A stretch of 64,000 nt of DNA, taken from Shewanella xiamenensis. GTDB lineage: Bacteria > Pseudomonadota > Gammaproteobacteria > Enterobacterales > Shewanellaceae. The DNA is taken from NCBI RefSeq assembly GCF_014647135.1, contig NZ_BMOP01000008.1, forward strand, positions 118,830 through 182,829, read 5' to 3'. Of the stretch, positions 36,395 to 46,504 are shown piece by piece (within the stretch, counting starts at the first letter, position 1; each line of letters opens with the position of its first letter). Under the pieces are notes generated by a model. The model made no database searches, was not told the DNA's origin, and saw nothing but the letters and a program-made list of their open reading frames with translations. The translations under genes and the position numbers were made by a program.

Positions 36395-37471
36395 TTAAAA
36401 CAATTTCCAATAGCCTAACTTGCGGCGCATTTTAAAGTGTCGCAGTAGGTTCAATGGCTTAGGTTTAAGCCAAGCGGTTCCCTTATCAATCAGAGCATCG
36501 GTCGCCGCGAGTACACGCTGGCTAGACTGACCATCTCCCGTGGGGTGAATTTGATTACAATAATCATGGATATGCGCCATCAAATCATCGGGGCGGCTAA
36601 GCGCTCTAGTGAGTGCAGGTTCAATCTCTTCGACTCGGTTAATATCGATTAAATGCGCCTTCGGTGACTGATTTTTAAAGGTCACTACAGGCTTACGCTG
36701 CATTAAAAACATCAATAAAATCGAGGAGGTATCGCAGAGCATCACATCTCCCGCCTGCAGAAGCGGGATCACGTTGTCGGTTTCCACAAACTGGAGATTC
36801 TCATTTTCGAGAGTCTTGTATTGCTCAACAATACTTGGCTTCATCTTAGGGTGGAATTGTACCAACCAGCGCCACTGGCTCTTTTGCGACAGGGCTTTAA
36901 TCTGCTCGAACACCTCAGGCGCACAAGTCAGGCTGGGGGAGAATGTCGAGCAAAACAGCACTACGGGCCGAGGATCGTCGGGCTTAATGTAAGGATTATC
37001 TTTATTTTCAATAAATAAAGGATCGAGCGCTGGCCAGCCCGTTTCGGCTACGGTAAAGGTGCCGATTTTTTTCTCTAGCTCAAGGAAAGGCAGCGTCGTC
37101 GCTGGCCCTTGGGTGCAATACAGGTCAAAGCAATCGCGGATTTCGAAGTGATCTTCTCGCCCCTTATGATTCATTTTGCCCGCATTAAAACCGTGGAACA
37201 CCCCTACTTTTACTCCAGGGATAAAGCTTGGCACTACGTTACCCGGCACAAACACCGCATCGGGTTTCCATGCCTTAACGGCATCGATATCGAGTAAGCG
37301 TTTTTCATCCGCTTTAAGGAATTTGGGGTCGACCTCACGGCCTTCGAGGAACCAACACGCCTCATCGCCACGCGCCAGAATCACTTGCTGCAGCGGCCTT
37401 AGCATCGCATAGGAATAGTTCTGTGCGATGTAGAACAAATAACGTCTTTTGTTTGATTTGCGCGCTTCCAC
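36395..37471 (-). CDS. CDP-glycerol glycerophosphotransferase-like protein
   Basis: A 358-residue cytosolic protein; the GTG start at 37471 is backed by GAGGAG a few bases upstream. HGFNAGKMNHKGR, WRWLVQFHPKMKPSIVEQY and CDTSSILLMFLMQRKPVVTFKN match the TagB/TagF-type CDP-glycerol phosphotransferase family (conserved His and the D-x-S-S motif). In this Gram-negative setting it may add a phosphoglycerol-type or related group to the lipopolysaccharide core, but that is inference. It is in an operon with the glycosyltransferase 19 bases upstream. Confidence 0.75.
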   Translation of the reverse strand: MEARKSNKRRYLFYIAQNYSYAMLRPLQQVILARGDEACWFLEGREVDPKFLKADEKRLLDIDAVKAWKPDAVFVPGNVVPSFIPGVKVGVFHGFNAGKMNHKGREDHFEIRDCFDLYCTQGPATTLPFLELEKKIGTFTVAETGWPALDPLFIENKDNPYIKPDDPRPVVLFCSTFSPSLTCAPEVFEQIKALSQKSQWRWLVQFHPKMKPSIVEQYKTLENENLQFVETDNVIPLLQAGDVMLCDTSSILLMFLMQRKPVVTFKNQSPKAHLIDINRVEEIEPALTRALSRPDDLMAHIHDYCNQIHPTGDGQSSQRVLAATDALIDKGTAWLKPKPLNLLRHFKMRRKLGYWKLF

Positions 37472-37490
37472 CGCTTTCTCCTCGGGTAAA

Positions 37491-38576
37491 TTATTTCGCT
37501 AACGCGAGATATTGTTCGGCAATCGCAGTCGCATCCACCTTAGCTAAAATCTCAACATGTTCGAGGGATGGCGGCTGCGCGACCACGGCGTCAATCATCT
37601 TGGCCAAGGCCGCAGGATTACGACGGGGCACAAGATAGGGAGCCAGATTTCCGGTCAAAATCTCATTCGGTCCGTGTGGGCAATCGGTACTCACCACTGG
37701 TGTGCCACAGGCTAAGGATTCGATTAATACCGTCGGCAATCCTTCGAAATCGGAACTCAGCACCAGTGCTTTCGCACGTTTGATCCAAGGAAAAGGATTA
37801 CTCTGGAATCCAGGAATGATTAAGCGCTTCTCGATGCCGAATTTCTTCGCTGCTTTAATTGCCTTCTTATGGTTATGGCATAACAACACTACGGGTAGCT
37901 GATTTTGGGTCTGTTTTAGGGCCTCAAACAACACATCGTGGCGCTTCTGCTTAGCAAAACGTCCTACGTGGATCAGATAGTCCCCCTGAGGAATTTGCGG
38001 ATTATCTTGCTGTGACTGAGCAACAATCTCATTAAATTCAAATGGATTGTAGATGGTTCGCATTGATGCTGGGTGCAAACGCCCCTTGGCTTGAATCTCT
38101 TTAGCGATGCCATTGGATACAGTGATCAAATGCTGGCCATTGAGTGCTTTTTTAGCCCGCAGTTTCTTGAAGTAGGCGAAGGGGCCTAACTTAAACTGAC
38201 GACTCAATTCTTCTTCAACTGATGAGTGCACAATCACATAAAGTGGTGTCACCCCAGTTTTGGTCATCATCAAATTGGTTTTATCAAGATTGGATAAAAA
38301 CAGATCGAACTTACCGACTCGGGACTCAATCTCGGCAATCTTTGCCCGTAACTTATCGACCGATGCCCCTAGGCGCCCGAAGTGGTCATAATCTTTATCT
38401 TTGTCGGCAAAACATTGATGGACAGGTAAATTGTCTGGGGTTTCGTAATAACGATTATCTTCCATGACCAAAAAATGCGGCTCATGCCCTAGGCTAATAA
38501 ACTGCTTTGCCAAGGTAATCATGACCTTCTCGGCTCCACCACCCGCTAAACTGTCGATGGCTATGGCTATCCGCAT
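37491..38576 (-). CDS. Glycosyltransferase family 4, paralogue of the gene at 33799
   Basis: A 361-residue GT-B enzyme. It begins MRIAIAIDSLAGGGAEKVMI, the acceptor-side glycine-rich loop of GT4. HLITVSNGIAKEIQ, YLIHVGRFAKQKRHDVLFEA and SSDFEGLPTVLIESLACGTP mirror the paralogue on the opposite strand. It is probably part of core oligosaccharide assembly. Its position between a heptosyltransferase and the CDP-glycerol-type enzyme supports this. Sugar unknown. Confidence 0.85.
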   Translation of the reverse strand: MRIAIAIDSLAGGGAEKVMITLAKQFISLGHEPHFLVMEDNRYYETPDNLPVHQCFADKDKDYDHFGRLGASVDKLRAKIAEIESRVGKFDLFLSNLDKTNLMMTKTGVTPLYVIVHSSVEEELSRQFKLGPFAYFKKLRAKKALNGQHLITVSNGIAKEIQAKGRLHPASMRTIYNPFEFNEIVAQSQQDNPQIPQGDYLIHVGRFAKQKRHDVLFEALKQTQNQLPVVLLCHNHKKAIKAAKKFGIEKRLIIPGFQSNPFPWIKRAKALVLSSDFEGLPTVLIESLACGTPVVSTDCPHGPNEILTGNLAPYLVPRRNPAALAKMIDAVVAQPPSLEHVEILAKVDATAIAEQYLALAK

Positions 38577-38628
38577 GATTTTTCTCCTAAACGATAATCT
38601 AAAACTCAGGGTGACAAGCTAACAGTGG

Positions 38629-39651
38629 TTAACTGTGTGTCTGCTGAATAACCTGATCAAATTTCTCTATCACAGCGTCAACACTAATTAGCGCCATAAG
38701 GTGCTCACCCTTAGCTCGGGTGCCCCATTTCACCTCACCGCTTTGCTGTGAGGCGATGGCCTCTTGATAGGCGCTCACCACATATTGCTGCGATAAATAA
38801 GGCCCGGTGCGCCCTGGGTTGGAATGGGCATATAAACCTATGACTGGCGTCCCTTGAGTGACCGCCATATGTGCAGGGCCAGTATCGGGCGCGAGCACAA
38901 GGCTGGCGCGTTTCAGTAGAGCCAGCAATTGGGTCAAACTGGTTTTGCCGACCAAGTTATCGAGTTTGGCAGAGCACGCATTGGCAATATCGTCGGCCAA
39001 TGTCTTTTCAAGTGCTGTTGGGCCACCGCAGAGAATGACTCGATACCCCTTATTCACCGCATGTTGCGCCACCGCGGCATAACGCTCGGGCAGCCAATTA
39101 CGCTCAGCTTTACTGGCGGCCGCGCAAATGACTAATACCCTCTCGCCATCGGCAATATGGCGCTGGGCAAATTCAGTGTCCGCTTGAGGAACAGGAATAT
39201 TCCAACTCGGGGTAATATCGCTAACACCAATCGCCTTGGCGAACCCCATAAAGCCATCGAGCACATGGGGCTGAGCTAAAGGTTCTACTCTATGATTGGT
39301 GACTAGCCATTGACCTTCTTTGGCGCGGGCACGGTCGAATCCGACCCGAACCTTTGCCGAAATAGCGAGGGATGCCAAGGTTGCACGCAGCGCCACTTGC
39401 ATATGCAGCAGCACATCAAATCGGCGGCCTTTCAATGCCTTATGTAGATAAAAATAGCTACGCCAGCCTTGGGATTTATCGAAAATTACAAACTCAATAC
39501 CGGGCAAGTGCTTCAGCAACTGATATTCAAGTTTACCTATCACCCAAGTGATTTTGAGCTGAGGATATTGGCGCTGAATGGCCTGCACCATCGCCACGGC
39601 ATGACAGACGTCACCGATAGCCGATAGCCTCAACAGGCAGAGAGAATTCAT
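38629..39651 (-). CDS. Lipopolysaccharide heptosyltransferase family protein (GT9)
   Basis: A 340-residue enzyme from the ATG at 39651 (MNSLCLLRLSAIGDVCHAVA). LCLLRLSAIGDV is the family N-terminus. The C-terminal half has VICAAASKAERNWLPERYAAVAQ and LVLAPDTGPAHMAVTQGTPVIGLY, the ADP-heptose-binding signature of GT9. The longer TTG-started frame lacks a good site. It is divergent from kdkA with about 110 bases between starts. Confidence 0.85.
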   Translation of the reverse strand: MNSLCLLRLSAIGDVCHAVAMVQAIQRQYPQLKITWVIGKLEYQLLKHLPGIEFVIFDKSQGWRSYFYLHKALKGRRFDVLLHMQVALRATLASLAISAKVRVGFDRARAKEGQWLVTNHRVEPLAQPHVLDGFMGFAKAIGVSDITPSWNIPVPQADTEFAQRHIADGERVLVICAAASKAERNWLPERYAAVAQHAVNKGYRVILCGGPTALEKTLADDIANACSAKLDNLVGKTSLTQLLALLKRASLVLAPDTGPAHMAVTQGTPVIGLYAHSNPGRTGPYLSQQYVVSAYQEAIASQQSGEVKWGTRAKGEHLMALISVDAVIEKFDQVIQQTHS

Positions 39652-39760
39652 GGTGTTAATATCTAAACTCAAGCGAATAGCCCTTAAGGTTATTTGGCGC
39701 AAGCTGAGGATCTTAATGTAGAATGGCCGCAGGTGCCACGCTTAAGTCAACAAATCTCCC

Positions 39761-40513
39761 ATGAACGCACAAATCAAAATCATAAATACTGCCAATGGCT
39801 ATATGGCACTTTGCCAAGATACGCCAGAGGACATCACGCCGGCTTGGTTCTCGGTCGATTTTTGGCGCGAAAAAGCTGCAGTTGTGGGTTCATCCAAGGG
39901 CCGCTATACCACTTGGTTTGTAGCATTTGAACACAGTCATTGGGTACTGCGGCATTACTGGCGCGGCGGCCTGATGGAGAAATTCAGTAAGGATGCCTAC
40001 TTCTATACCGGGCTTGAAAACACTCGCGCCATGGGTGAATTAAGGCTGCTTGACCTGCTTTACCGTGAGCAATTTGCGGTGCCTAAACCTATTGCCGCCA
40101 ATGTTGTGCGTGATGGCTTGTTTTACCGTGCCGACATTATTATTGAGCGGGTCGATGGCGCCGAAGACTTGGTCGCTAAGTTAACCAAAGGCACGATGAG
40201 CCAAGCCCAATGGCAAGCTCTTGGCGCCACCATTGCCCAGTTTCATCGCCGCGGCGTTTACCATGCCGACTTAAACGCAAAGAACATTTTGTGGCAACCA
40301 CAGCAAACGAATGGCGTACAAGAATGTTTCTATCTGATTGATTTTGACAGGGGTGAAATCAAAACGCCCAATGTCCAATGGCAGAAGGCGAACCTTGATA
40401 GGCTGCTACGCTCCTTCAATAAAGAACAAGGTAAGCAGCCAACACTTGCCTTTACACCCGCTAACTGGGCTGCATTGATCGAGGGCTATCACTCTGTGCT
40501 CCCCAATGCCTAA
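39761..40513 (+). CDS. kdkA: 3-deoxy-D-manno-octulosonic acid (Kdo) kinase KdkA
   Basis: A 250-residue protein with eukaryotic-like kinase features: an N-lobe with WVLRHYWRGGLMEKFSKDAYFY, then FHRRGVYHADLNAKNILW (catalytic loop H-x-D-L-N-x-x-N) and LIDFDRGEI (metal-binding D-F-D). It phosphorylates the first Kdo residue of the lipopolysaccharide core at O-4. It converges on waaA, the Kdo transferase, with 13 bases between stops. Confidence 0.92.
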   Translation: MNAQIKIINTANGYMALCQDTPEDITPAWFSVDFWREKAAVVGSSKGRYTTWFVAFEHSHWVLRHYWRGGLMEKFSKDAYFYTGLENTRAMGELRLLDLLYREQFAVPKPIAANVVRDGLFYRADIIIERVDGAEDLVAKLTKGTMSQAQWQALGATIAQFHRRGVYHADLNAKNILWQPQQTNGVQECFYLIDFDRGEIKTPNVQWQKANLDRLLRSFNKEQGKQPTLAFTPANWAALIEGYHSVLPNA

Positions 40514-40526
40514 TACCTCAGTGGCG

Positions 40527-41801
40527 CTAGGCTGTTTGGCGCGAGAGTAACGATTCGGCGAGAGCAAACTGACGCGGCAAAGCACCACGATTGGCTTCTA
40601 CCACGGCAAGGCCTGCTTCAGCGGCTTGTTGGCGTAAAATCGGCTGATCAAAATACTGAATTAAATTATCCCCTAACTCTTGCCCTGAACTCACAATCCG
40701 CAGGCCACCCGCATCTGCCAACATTTGGGTAATTTGGGCAAAATCCCAATGATTCGGCCCCACCATTACTGGCACGCCCATGGCCGCGGGTTCGAGGGGA
40801 TTATGGCCGCCATTTTCAATCAAAGTACCGCCAACAAAGGCTTGATCGGCCGCGCCATAAAAGGTTAATAGTTCACCCATGGTATCGCCCACCAGCACCT
40901 GCGTCGTGGCAGTTATAGCTCGAGCATCACTGCGGCGCACATATTCAAAACCTTGGCTAGCGACAACATCCGCCACCGCCGCAAACTGCTCTGGGTGACG
41001 CGGCGCAATGATCAGCAGCGCCTCCGGCCACTTGGCGAGCAACCGTTTATGGGCTCTTAACATGGCATCAAACTCACCGGGGTGAACACTGCCTGCTACC
41101 CACACGGGCGCCGTCTCACGCCCCCAAGTTTGCCTAAGCGCTCGAGCTAGGGTTAAGCGCTCGGGCGTAATACTCAAATCAAACTTCAAACTGCCGCAAA
41201 CAGTCACTCTGTCAGCAGGCACCCCAAGGTCGATAAAACGCTGCGCCTCGACTTGAGTCTGCACCGCAATCACATCTAAGCGTTGCAACATGGGACGACT
41301 TAATTGCGAACGCTTGGCATACTGCGCAGCCGATTTAGCCGACAACCTAGCATTAGCGAGCATCAAGCGCACGCCGCGCTTAGCCGCGAGTGCCAGCAGA
41401 TTCGGCCACAACTCAGTTTCCATTATGATGCACCATTTAGGGGACAACTGGCGCAGAAAACGGCTCACACACCAAGGCAAATCGAAGGGCAAATAGCAGT
41501 GCTGCACTTTATCACCAAAGGCTTTGCGTACCTCGGCAGAGCCAGTGGGACTGGTGGTAGTAACCGTAATGCTTAGCTCAGGGTGCGTTTGCATAATCAA
41601 ACGGATCAAGGGAATAGCCGCGAGCGTTTCTCCCATCGACACCGAATGGATCAGTAAATCCGTCGGTTTAAGTTGGGCTAATCCGAAGCGTTCGTCCCAA
41701 CGGCCACGATAGTCTGGACTTTTAATGGCTCTAAAAGCCAAATAGGCAATGAGTAGAGGGGATAAAAGATAAAGCAACACACTGTAAAAAAATCGATTCA
41801 T
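40527..41801 (-). CDS. waaA: Kdo transferase WaaA
   Basis: A 424-residue membrane-associated GT30 enzyme, the usual length when started at the ATG at 41801. An N-terminal anchor (FFYSVLLYLLSPLLIAYLAF) is followed by LLIHSVSMGETLA with the acceptor-binding region, then CIIMETELWPNLL and FVGGTLIENGGHNPLEPAAMGVPV. It attaches Kdo to lipid A precursor. Adjacent kdkA then phosphorylates the product. Confidence 0.95.
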   Translation of the reverse strand: MNRFFYSVLLYLLSPLLIAYLAFRAIKSPDYRGRWDERFGLAQLKPTDLLIHSVSMGETLAAIPLIRLIMQTHPELSITVTTTSPTGSAEVRKAFGDKVQHCYLPFDLPWCVSRFLRQLSPKWCIIMETELWPNLLALAAKRGVRLMLANARLSAKSAAQYAKRSQLSRPMLQRLDVIAVQTQVEAQRFIDLGVPADRVTVCGSLKFDLSITPERLTLARALRQTWGRETAPVWVAGSVHPGEFDAMLRAHKRLLAKWPEALLIIAPRHPEQFAAVADVVASQGFEYVRRSDARAITATTQVLVGDTMGELLTFYGAADQAFVGGTLIENGGHNPLEPAAMGVPVMVGPNHWDFAQITQMLADAGGLRIVSSGQELGDNLIQYFDQPILRQQAAEAGLAVVEANRGALPRQFALAESLLSRQTA

Positions 41802-42046
41802 AAAATCGTGCTGATGAGATTTTGCCTGTTGGATAACGGCAATGTTAGCATAATATACCCAAGCGACCTCAAGATACGAGTTCAAGCCTCTCGAAGTTGT
41901 TTGCGTATACCAATCCTATTGAATTTTTGTGCGTTGGGGCTTAATCAATAGGGTTTTAAATTAGGGATAATTTACCAGCAGTGTAGCGGTCGTTGGTTAG
42001 CCTTCTTTAGTCAATTTGCAGCGTTCACTAGCCACTTGGAAAACAT

Positions 42047-42694
42047 ATGAAAACCCGCGACAAAATTATTTACGCCAGCCTTGAGCTGTTCAATGAGCAT
42101 GGCGAACGAAATATCACCACCAATCATATTGCCGCTCACCTAAATATGAGTCCCGGGAATCTTTATTACCACTTCCGTAATAAGGAAGATATTATTCAGT
42201 CGATCTTCAGTCTCTACGAGGCGCACCTTGAATCGGGGTTTCAGCCCTATGAGGGCGAGCAAGTCAACGTAGAACAGCTGATCGGCTATTTTGATGCGAT
42301 GTTTTACACCCTGTGGCAATTCCGTTTTATGTACGCCAATTTGGCCGATATCCTCGCCCGCGATGAAGAATTAAAAAGCCGATATTTGCACGCCCAGCAG
42401 CAAGTATTAACCCGTTCAAGTCACGTGCTAGGTAAACTCAAGCAGGATGGTTTTTTAAATATTGATAACGATAAAATCACCCCACTTGCAGACACCATCA
42501 AGATGATTGTGAGTTTTTGGATTGGTTATCAGCTTACCCAGTCGAGCACGTCCACCATCACTAAAGGCATTTTGTACGAAGGAGTATTGCGGGTATTGAT
42601 GATTTTTAAGGCCTACGCCACACCAACCTCCCAAGCGACCTTCTGTCGTTTAGAGCAGCACTACCACGAGTTAGCGACCCAAGATTCGCTTTAA
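42047..42694 (+). CDS. TetR family transcriptional regulator
   Basis: A 215-residue protein. N-terminal HTH (IIYASLELFNEHGERNITTN followed by HIAAHLNMSPGNLYYHFRNKEDI) is typical of TetR. The C-terminal ligand domain (about 60-215) is all helical with no known specificity. It lies between waaA (divergent) and kbl. A hairpin (42710-42750) follows. No nearby operator was identified. Confidence 0.85.
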   Translation: MKTRDKIIYASLELFNEHGERNITTNHIAAHLNMSPGNLYYHFRNKEDIIQSIFSLYEAHLESGFQPYEGEQVNVEQLIGYFDAMFYTLWQFRFMYANLADILARDEELKSRYLHAQQQVLTRSSHVLGKLKQDGFLNIDNDKITPLADTIKMIVSFWIGYQLTQSSTSTITKGILYEGVLRVLMIFKAYATPTSQATFCRLEQHYHELATQDSL

Positions 42695-42709
42695 TCGTCC
42701 GACGCCGTC

Positions 42710-42750
42710 GCATTTAGCGCTAAACTCAACAGGTTGAACGTGCTAAATGC
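42710..42750. terminator. Inverted repeat after the TetR gene
   Basis: GCATTTAGC (42710-42718) and GCTAAATGC (42742-42750) form a 9-bp stem with a 23-base loop. There is no T-run, so the role is uncertain. Confidence 0.35.
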
Positions 42751-42953
42751 GGGCTCAATTCATGCCGTTGGCGGTGATGCGACATACATGCCGACCATGT
42801 TGCACATTAGTTTTTATAATGTAACACCCCCTTTAGCCCTAAACTAATTTATCTAGCTAACCTGCATGAAAAAAAGGCTGTAGGCCGATAGGGTTTAGCG
42901 TTAGAATGCCGCAACTCCCAGAATCAGAATAAAGTTAACTAAGGAGATATCAG

Positions 42954-44147
42954 GTGGCCTCAACCTCATTCTACGCACAAATCAATCAACAGCTTGCGGA
43001 TATCAAAGCCGAAGGCTTATACAAAAGTGAACGCATTATTGCCTCACCGCAACAAACTGCCATTCAAGTAAATAACCAAGAAGTTGTTAACTTTTGTGCC
43101 AACAACTATCTAGGCCTAGCCAATCATCCTGAACTGATCAAAGCCGCACAGCAAGGCTTAGACAGCCACGGCTTTGGTATGGCGTCGGTCCGTTTTATTT
43201 GCGGTACCCAAGACATCCACAAGCAACTCGAAGCCAGCCTGAGTGAGTTCCTCGGCATGGAAGACACGATTCTGTACTCTTCTTGCTTCGACGCCAACGC
43301 AGGCCTGTTCGAAACCCTGTTAGATGCCGAAGATGCGATTATTTCCGACGCCTTAAACCATGCCTCTATCATCGATGGCGTGCGTTTATGTAAGGCCAAA
43401 CGTTTCCGCTACGCCAACAACGATATGGCGGATTTAGAGACGCAACTGATCGCCGCAAAAGCAGCTGGCGCGCGCAATATTTTGATCGCCACCGACGGCG
43501 TATTCTCAATGGACGGCGTCATCGCCAACCTGCAAGGCGTGTGTGATCTAGCCGATAAATACGGTGCATTAGTGATGGTTGACGACTCACACGCCGTGGG
43601 CTTTGTTGGCCAAAACGGCCGTGGTTCACACGAACACTGCGGTGTGATGGGTCGCGTCGATATTATCACTGGCACCTTAGGCAAAGCCTTAGGCGGTGCA
43701 TCGGGCGGTTTCACTTCAGGTAAAAAAGAAGTCATCGACTGGTTACGTCAACGCTCTCGCCCTTACCTATTCTCTAACTCATTGGCGCCTTCGATTGTAA
43801 CTGCCTCTATCCATGTATTAGAGATGCTGAAATCAGGCCAAGCACTGCGTGAAGCGGTATGGGAAAACAGCCGTTACTTCCGCGAGAAAATGTCAGCGGC
43901 AGGCTTTACCTTAGGTGGTGCCGACCACGCAATTATCCCAGTGATGATTGGCGATGCCAAATTGGCGAGCGATTTCGCTAACCGCTTATTAGCAGAACAT
44001 ATTTACGTTATCGGCTTCTCCTTCCCTGTGGTACCAAAGGGACAAGCCCGTATCCGTACTCAAATGTCGGCGGCCCACACCCGTGAGCAACTCGACAAAG
44101 CGATTGAAGCCTTTACCCGTATCGCTAAAGAAATGGCGATTATTTAG
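42954..44147 (+). CDS. kbl: 2-amino-3-ketobutyrate CoA ligase Kbl
   Basis: A 397-residue PLP enzyme that cleaves 2-amino-3-ketobutyrate with CoA to glycine and acetyl-CoA in threonine degradation. The GTG start follows [42 protein letters not shown] and [20 protein letters not shown] (PLP-binding Lys) are diagnostic. It is followed after 11 bases by tdh, the preceding enzyme in the pathway. Confidence 0.96.
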   Translation: MASTSFYAQINQQLADIKAEGLYKSERIIASPQQTAIQVNNQEVVNFCANNYLGLANHPELIKAAQQGLDSHGFGMASVRFICGTQDIHKQLEASLSEFLGMEDTILYSSCFDANAGLFETLLDAEDAIISDALNHASIIDGVRLCKAKRFRYANNDMADLETQLIAAKAAGARNILIATDGVFSMDGVIANLQGVCDLADKYGALVMVDDSHAVGFVGQNGRGSHEHCGVMGRVDIITGTLGKALGGASGGFTSGKKEVIDWLRQRSRPYLFSNSLAPSIVTASIHVLEMLKSGQALREAVWENSRYFREKMSAAGFTLGGADHAIIPVMIGDAKLASDFANRLLAEHIYVIGFSFPVVPKGQARIRTQMSAAHTREQLDKAIEAFTRIAKEMAII

Positions 44148-44158
44148 GACCCTACAAA

Positions 44159-45184
44159 ATGAAAGCACTAAGCAAGTTAAAAGCCGAAAAAGGCATTTGG
44201 TTAGTCGATGCGCCTAAACCTGAAATGGGCCATAACGATCTACTGATCAAGATTAAAAAGACCGCCATTTGTGGCACCGACATGCACATCTACAACTGGG
44301 ACGAATGGTCACAAAAAACCATTCCTGTACCTATGGTGGTAGGTCACGAGTATGTGGGTGAAGTGGTTGATATAGGTCAAGAAGTTCGTGGCTTTAACAT
44401 TGGTGACCGCGTTTCTGGCGAAGGCCATATCACCTGCGGCCACTGCCGTAACTGCCGCGCAGGTCGTACCCATTTATGCCGTAACACCTCAGGTGTGGGT
44501 GTAAACCGCGAAGGTTCATTTGCCGAATATTTGGTTATCCCGGCCTTTAACGCCTTCAAAATCCCCGATGATATCAGCGACGATTTAGCCTCTATCTTTG
44601 ATCCATTCGGTAACGCAGTACACACAGCGCTGTCATTCGACTTAGTGGGCGAAGACGTGTTAATCACTGGCGCTGGTCCTATCGGAATTATGGCTGCGGC
44701 CGTATGTCGCCACGTTGGCGCTCGTCATGTGGTCATTACCGACGTTAACGAATACCGCTTAGAGTTGGCCCGTAAAATGGGTGCTACCCGCGCAGTTAAC
44801 GTGGCTCAGGAAAGCCTGAAAGACGTGATGAAAGAACTCGGTATGACTGAAGGGTTCGACGTGGGTCTAGAAATGTCTGGCGTACCTTCTGCCTTCCACG
44901 CCATGTTAGATACCATGAACCACGGCGGCAAAATCGCGATGCTCGGCATTCCGGGTGGTGAAATGGCGATTGATTGGAGCAAAGTGATCTTCAAGGGTCT
45001 GGTCATCAAAGGCATTTACGGCCGTGAAATGTTCGAAACTTGGTACAAGATGGCAAGCTTGATCCAATCTGGCTTAGATATTTCGCCTATCATCACGCAC
45101 CACTACAAGATTGATGATTTCCAAAAAGGCTTCGACGCTATGGGCTCGGGCCAATCCGGTAAAGTCATCCTCAGCTGGGATTAA
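44159..45184 (+). CDS. tdh: L-threonine 3-dehydrogenase Tdh
   Basis: A 341-residue zinc-dependent medium-chain dehydrogenase oxidising threonine to 2-amino-3-ketobutyrate with NAD. Catalytic-zinc ligands appear in [12 protein letters not shown] and GHEYVGEV. The structural zinc Cys cluster is in [15 protein letters not shown]. The nucleotide fold is [12 protein letters not shown]. Forms a two-gene operon with kbl. Confidence 0.96.
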   Translation: MKALSKLKAEKGIWLVDAPKPEMGHNDLLIKIKKTAICGTDMHIYNWDEWSQKTIPVPMVVGHEYVGEVVDIGQEVRGFNIGDRVSGEGHITCGHCRNCRAGRTHLCRNTSGVGVNREGSFAEYLVIPAFNAFKIPDDISDDLASIFDPFGNAVHTALSFDLVGEDVLITGAGPIGIMAAAVCRHVGARHVVITDVNEYRLELARKMGATRAVNVAQESLKDVMKELGMTEGFDVGLEMSGVPSAFHAMLDTMNHGGKIAMLGIPGGEMAIDWSKVIFKGLVIKGIYGREMFETWYKMASLIQSGLDISPIITHHYKIDDFQKGFDAMGSGQSGKVILSWD

Positions 45185-45282
45185 TTCTCTTAGCTATGCC
45201 AGTCACGGGGCTGTACACATGCAGCCCCATGTTGCACACTTATCCCATCGCTTATCCTTTTTCAGTTATTTCAGGTTTTATT

Positions 45283-45588
45283 ATGTCTTCCTTTAAACAC
45301 CTTAGCGTGAATCAATTAGTGCAAATGACCGAGTCAAAGTCAGTGCAAATCGTCGATATTCGCGATGGTCATAGCTTTAACAACGGCCACATTGATGGCG
45401 CATTTAATTTGAATAACGAGAATCTAGCGCACTTTATTAGCCAAGCGGATATGGACAGTCCTTTAGTGGTGGTTTGCTACCATGGCATCAGCAGCCAAAA
45501 TGCCGCTCAATATCTGTGTGAGCAAGGGTTTGATGACGTTTATAGCCTAGATGGTGGCTTTAGCGCTTGGCATGAGGCCAATGCATGA
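45283..45588 (+). CDS. glpE: Thiosulfate sulfurtransferase GlpE
   Basis: A 101-residue single-domain rhodanese. The active-site loop is VVCYHGISSQNAAQYL with the catalytic Cys. The ATG at 45283 gives the usual length; a longer frame extends upstream without a site. Its stop overlaps the glpG start, the classic glpE-glpG pairing. Confidence 0.92.
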   Translation: MSSFKHLSVNQLVQMTESKSVQIVDIRDGHSFNNGHIDGAFNLNNENLAHFISQADMDSPLVVVCYHGISSQNAAQYLCEQGFDDVYSLDGGFSAWHEANA

Positions 45589-46427
45589 TTGAGATTGGCA
45601 GACTCCCCAACAGCAGAGCCGCGCAGGCCTTTGTCGATTACCTCAAAGGTGAACAGATAGACTGCCAAATTCAGCCATTACCGCAGGGAGTCGCTATTCT
45701 GGTTATCCGCGATCAGGATGCCGAGCAAGCCCGTAAAGAATTTGCCCACTTTATCGCTCATCCTTACGATAACAAATACTTACAAGCCTCGTGGGAGCAT
45801 GGTGATACCAATACTAAGCTCGATTATGGCGCCCCTTCTTTACAGCTATTCAGCCAATTTATCACAGGCGCAGGCCCAGTTACTCTTATCATCTTCGGCC
45901 TCTGTGTACTGATTTATACTGCGATGAATTTAGGCTTCGCCAGCCTCGTTTACCAAGCACTCTCCTATTTTGGCGCAGTGCCTGACACGGGTGTTAGCCA
46001 ATTCTGGCGCGTGTTTACCCCAAGCCTAATGCACTTTTCGGCCATGCATATCATCTTCAACTTACTCTGGTGGTGGTATTTGGGTGGCAAAATCGAGACT
46101 CGTATAGGCACAGCCCCGCTGTTAATCCTGCTACTGGTCGCAGGTACTTTACCCAATGTCGTCCAATACTATGTTAGTGGTCCCAACTTTGGCGGGCTGT
46201 CAGGCGTAGTGTATGCCGTCGCCGGTTACACTTGGGTCATGGGGCGACGTAAACCAGAGGCGGGTATAGGTTTACCGCCCTCCTACATGGGGTTTATGTT
46301 GATTTGGCTGGTGTTAGGCTTTACGGATTTCTTAGGTGTTTCAGTTGCGAATGGCGCCCATATTGGTGGGCTATTGATAGGTCTCGCCCAAGGCTGGCTT
46401 GATAGTCGCAGTAAAGCTACTCGCTAA
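45585..46427 (+). CDS. glpG: Rhomboid intramembrane serine protease GlpG
   Basis: A 280-residue protein with a cytosolic N-terminal domain (about 1-85) and six membrane helices. HFSAMHIIFNLLWWWYLGGK carries the conserved His and Asn. GGLSGVVYAVAGY holds the catalytic Ser, and ANGAHIGGLLIGLAQG the catalytic His. It cleaves membrane proteins within the bilayer. ATGA overlap with glpE. Confidence 0.95.
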   Translation: MIEIGRLPNSRAAQAFVDYLKGEQIDCQIQPLPQGVAILVIRDQDAEQARKEFAHFIAHPYDNKYLQASWEHGDTNTKLDYGAPSLQLFSQFITGAGPVTLIIFGLCVLIYTAMNLGFASLVYQALSYFGAVPDTGVSQFWRVFTPSLMHFSAMHIIFNLLWWWYLGGKIETRIGTAPLLILLLVAGTLPNVVQYYVSGPNFGGLSGVVYAVAGYTWVMGRRKPEAGIGLPPSYMGFMLIWLVLGFTDFLGVSVANGAHIGGLLIGLAQGWLDSRSKATR

Positions 46428-46504
46428 CTCACCGCGATTTCTTCCATATTCAGATACAAATGCAGGGTAAGCCTTAGAGTTTACCCTGCTGTGTTTAGGC
46501 GTAA

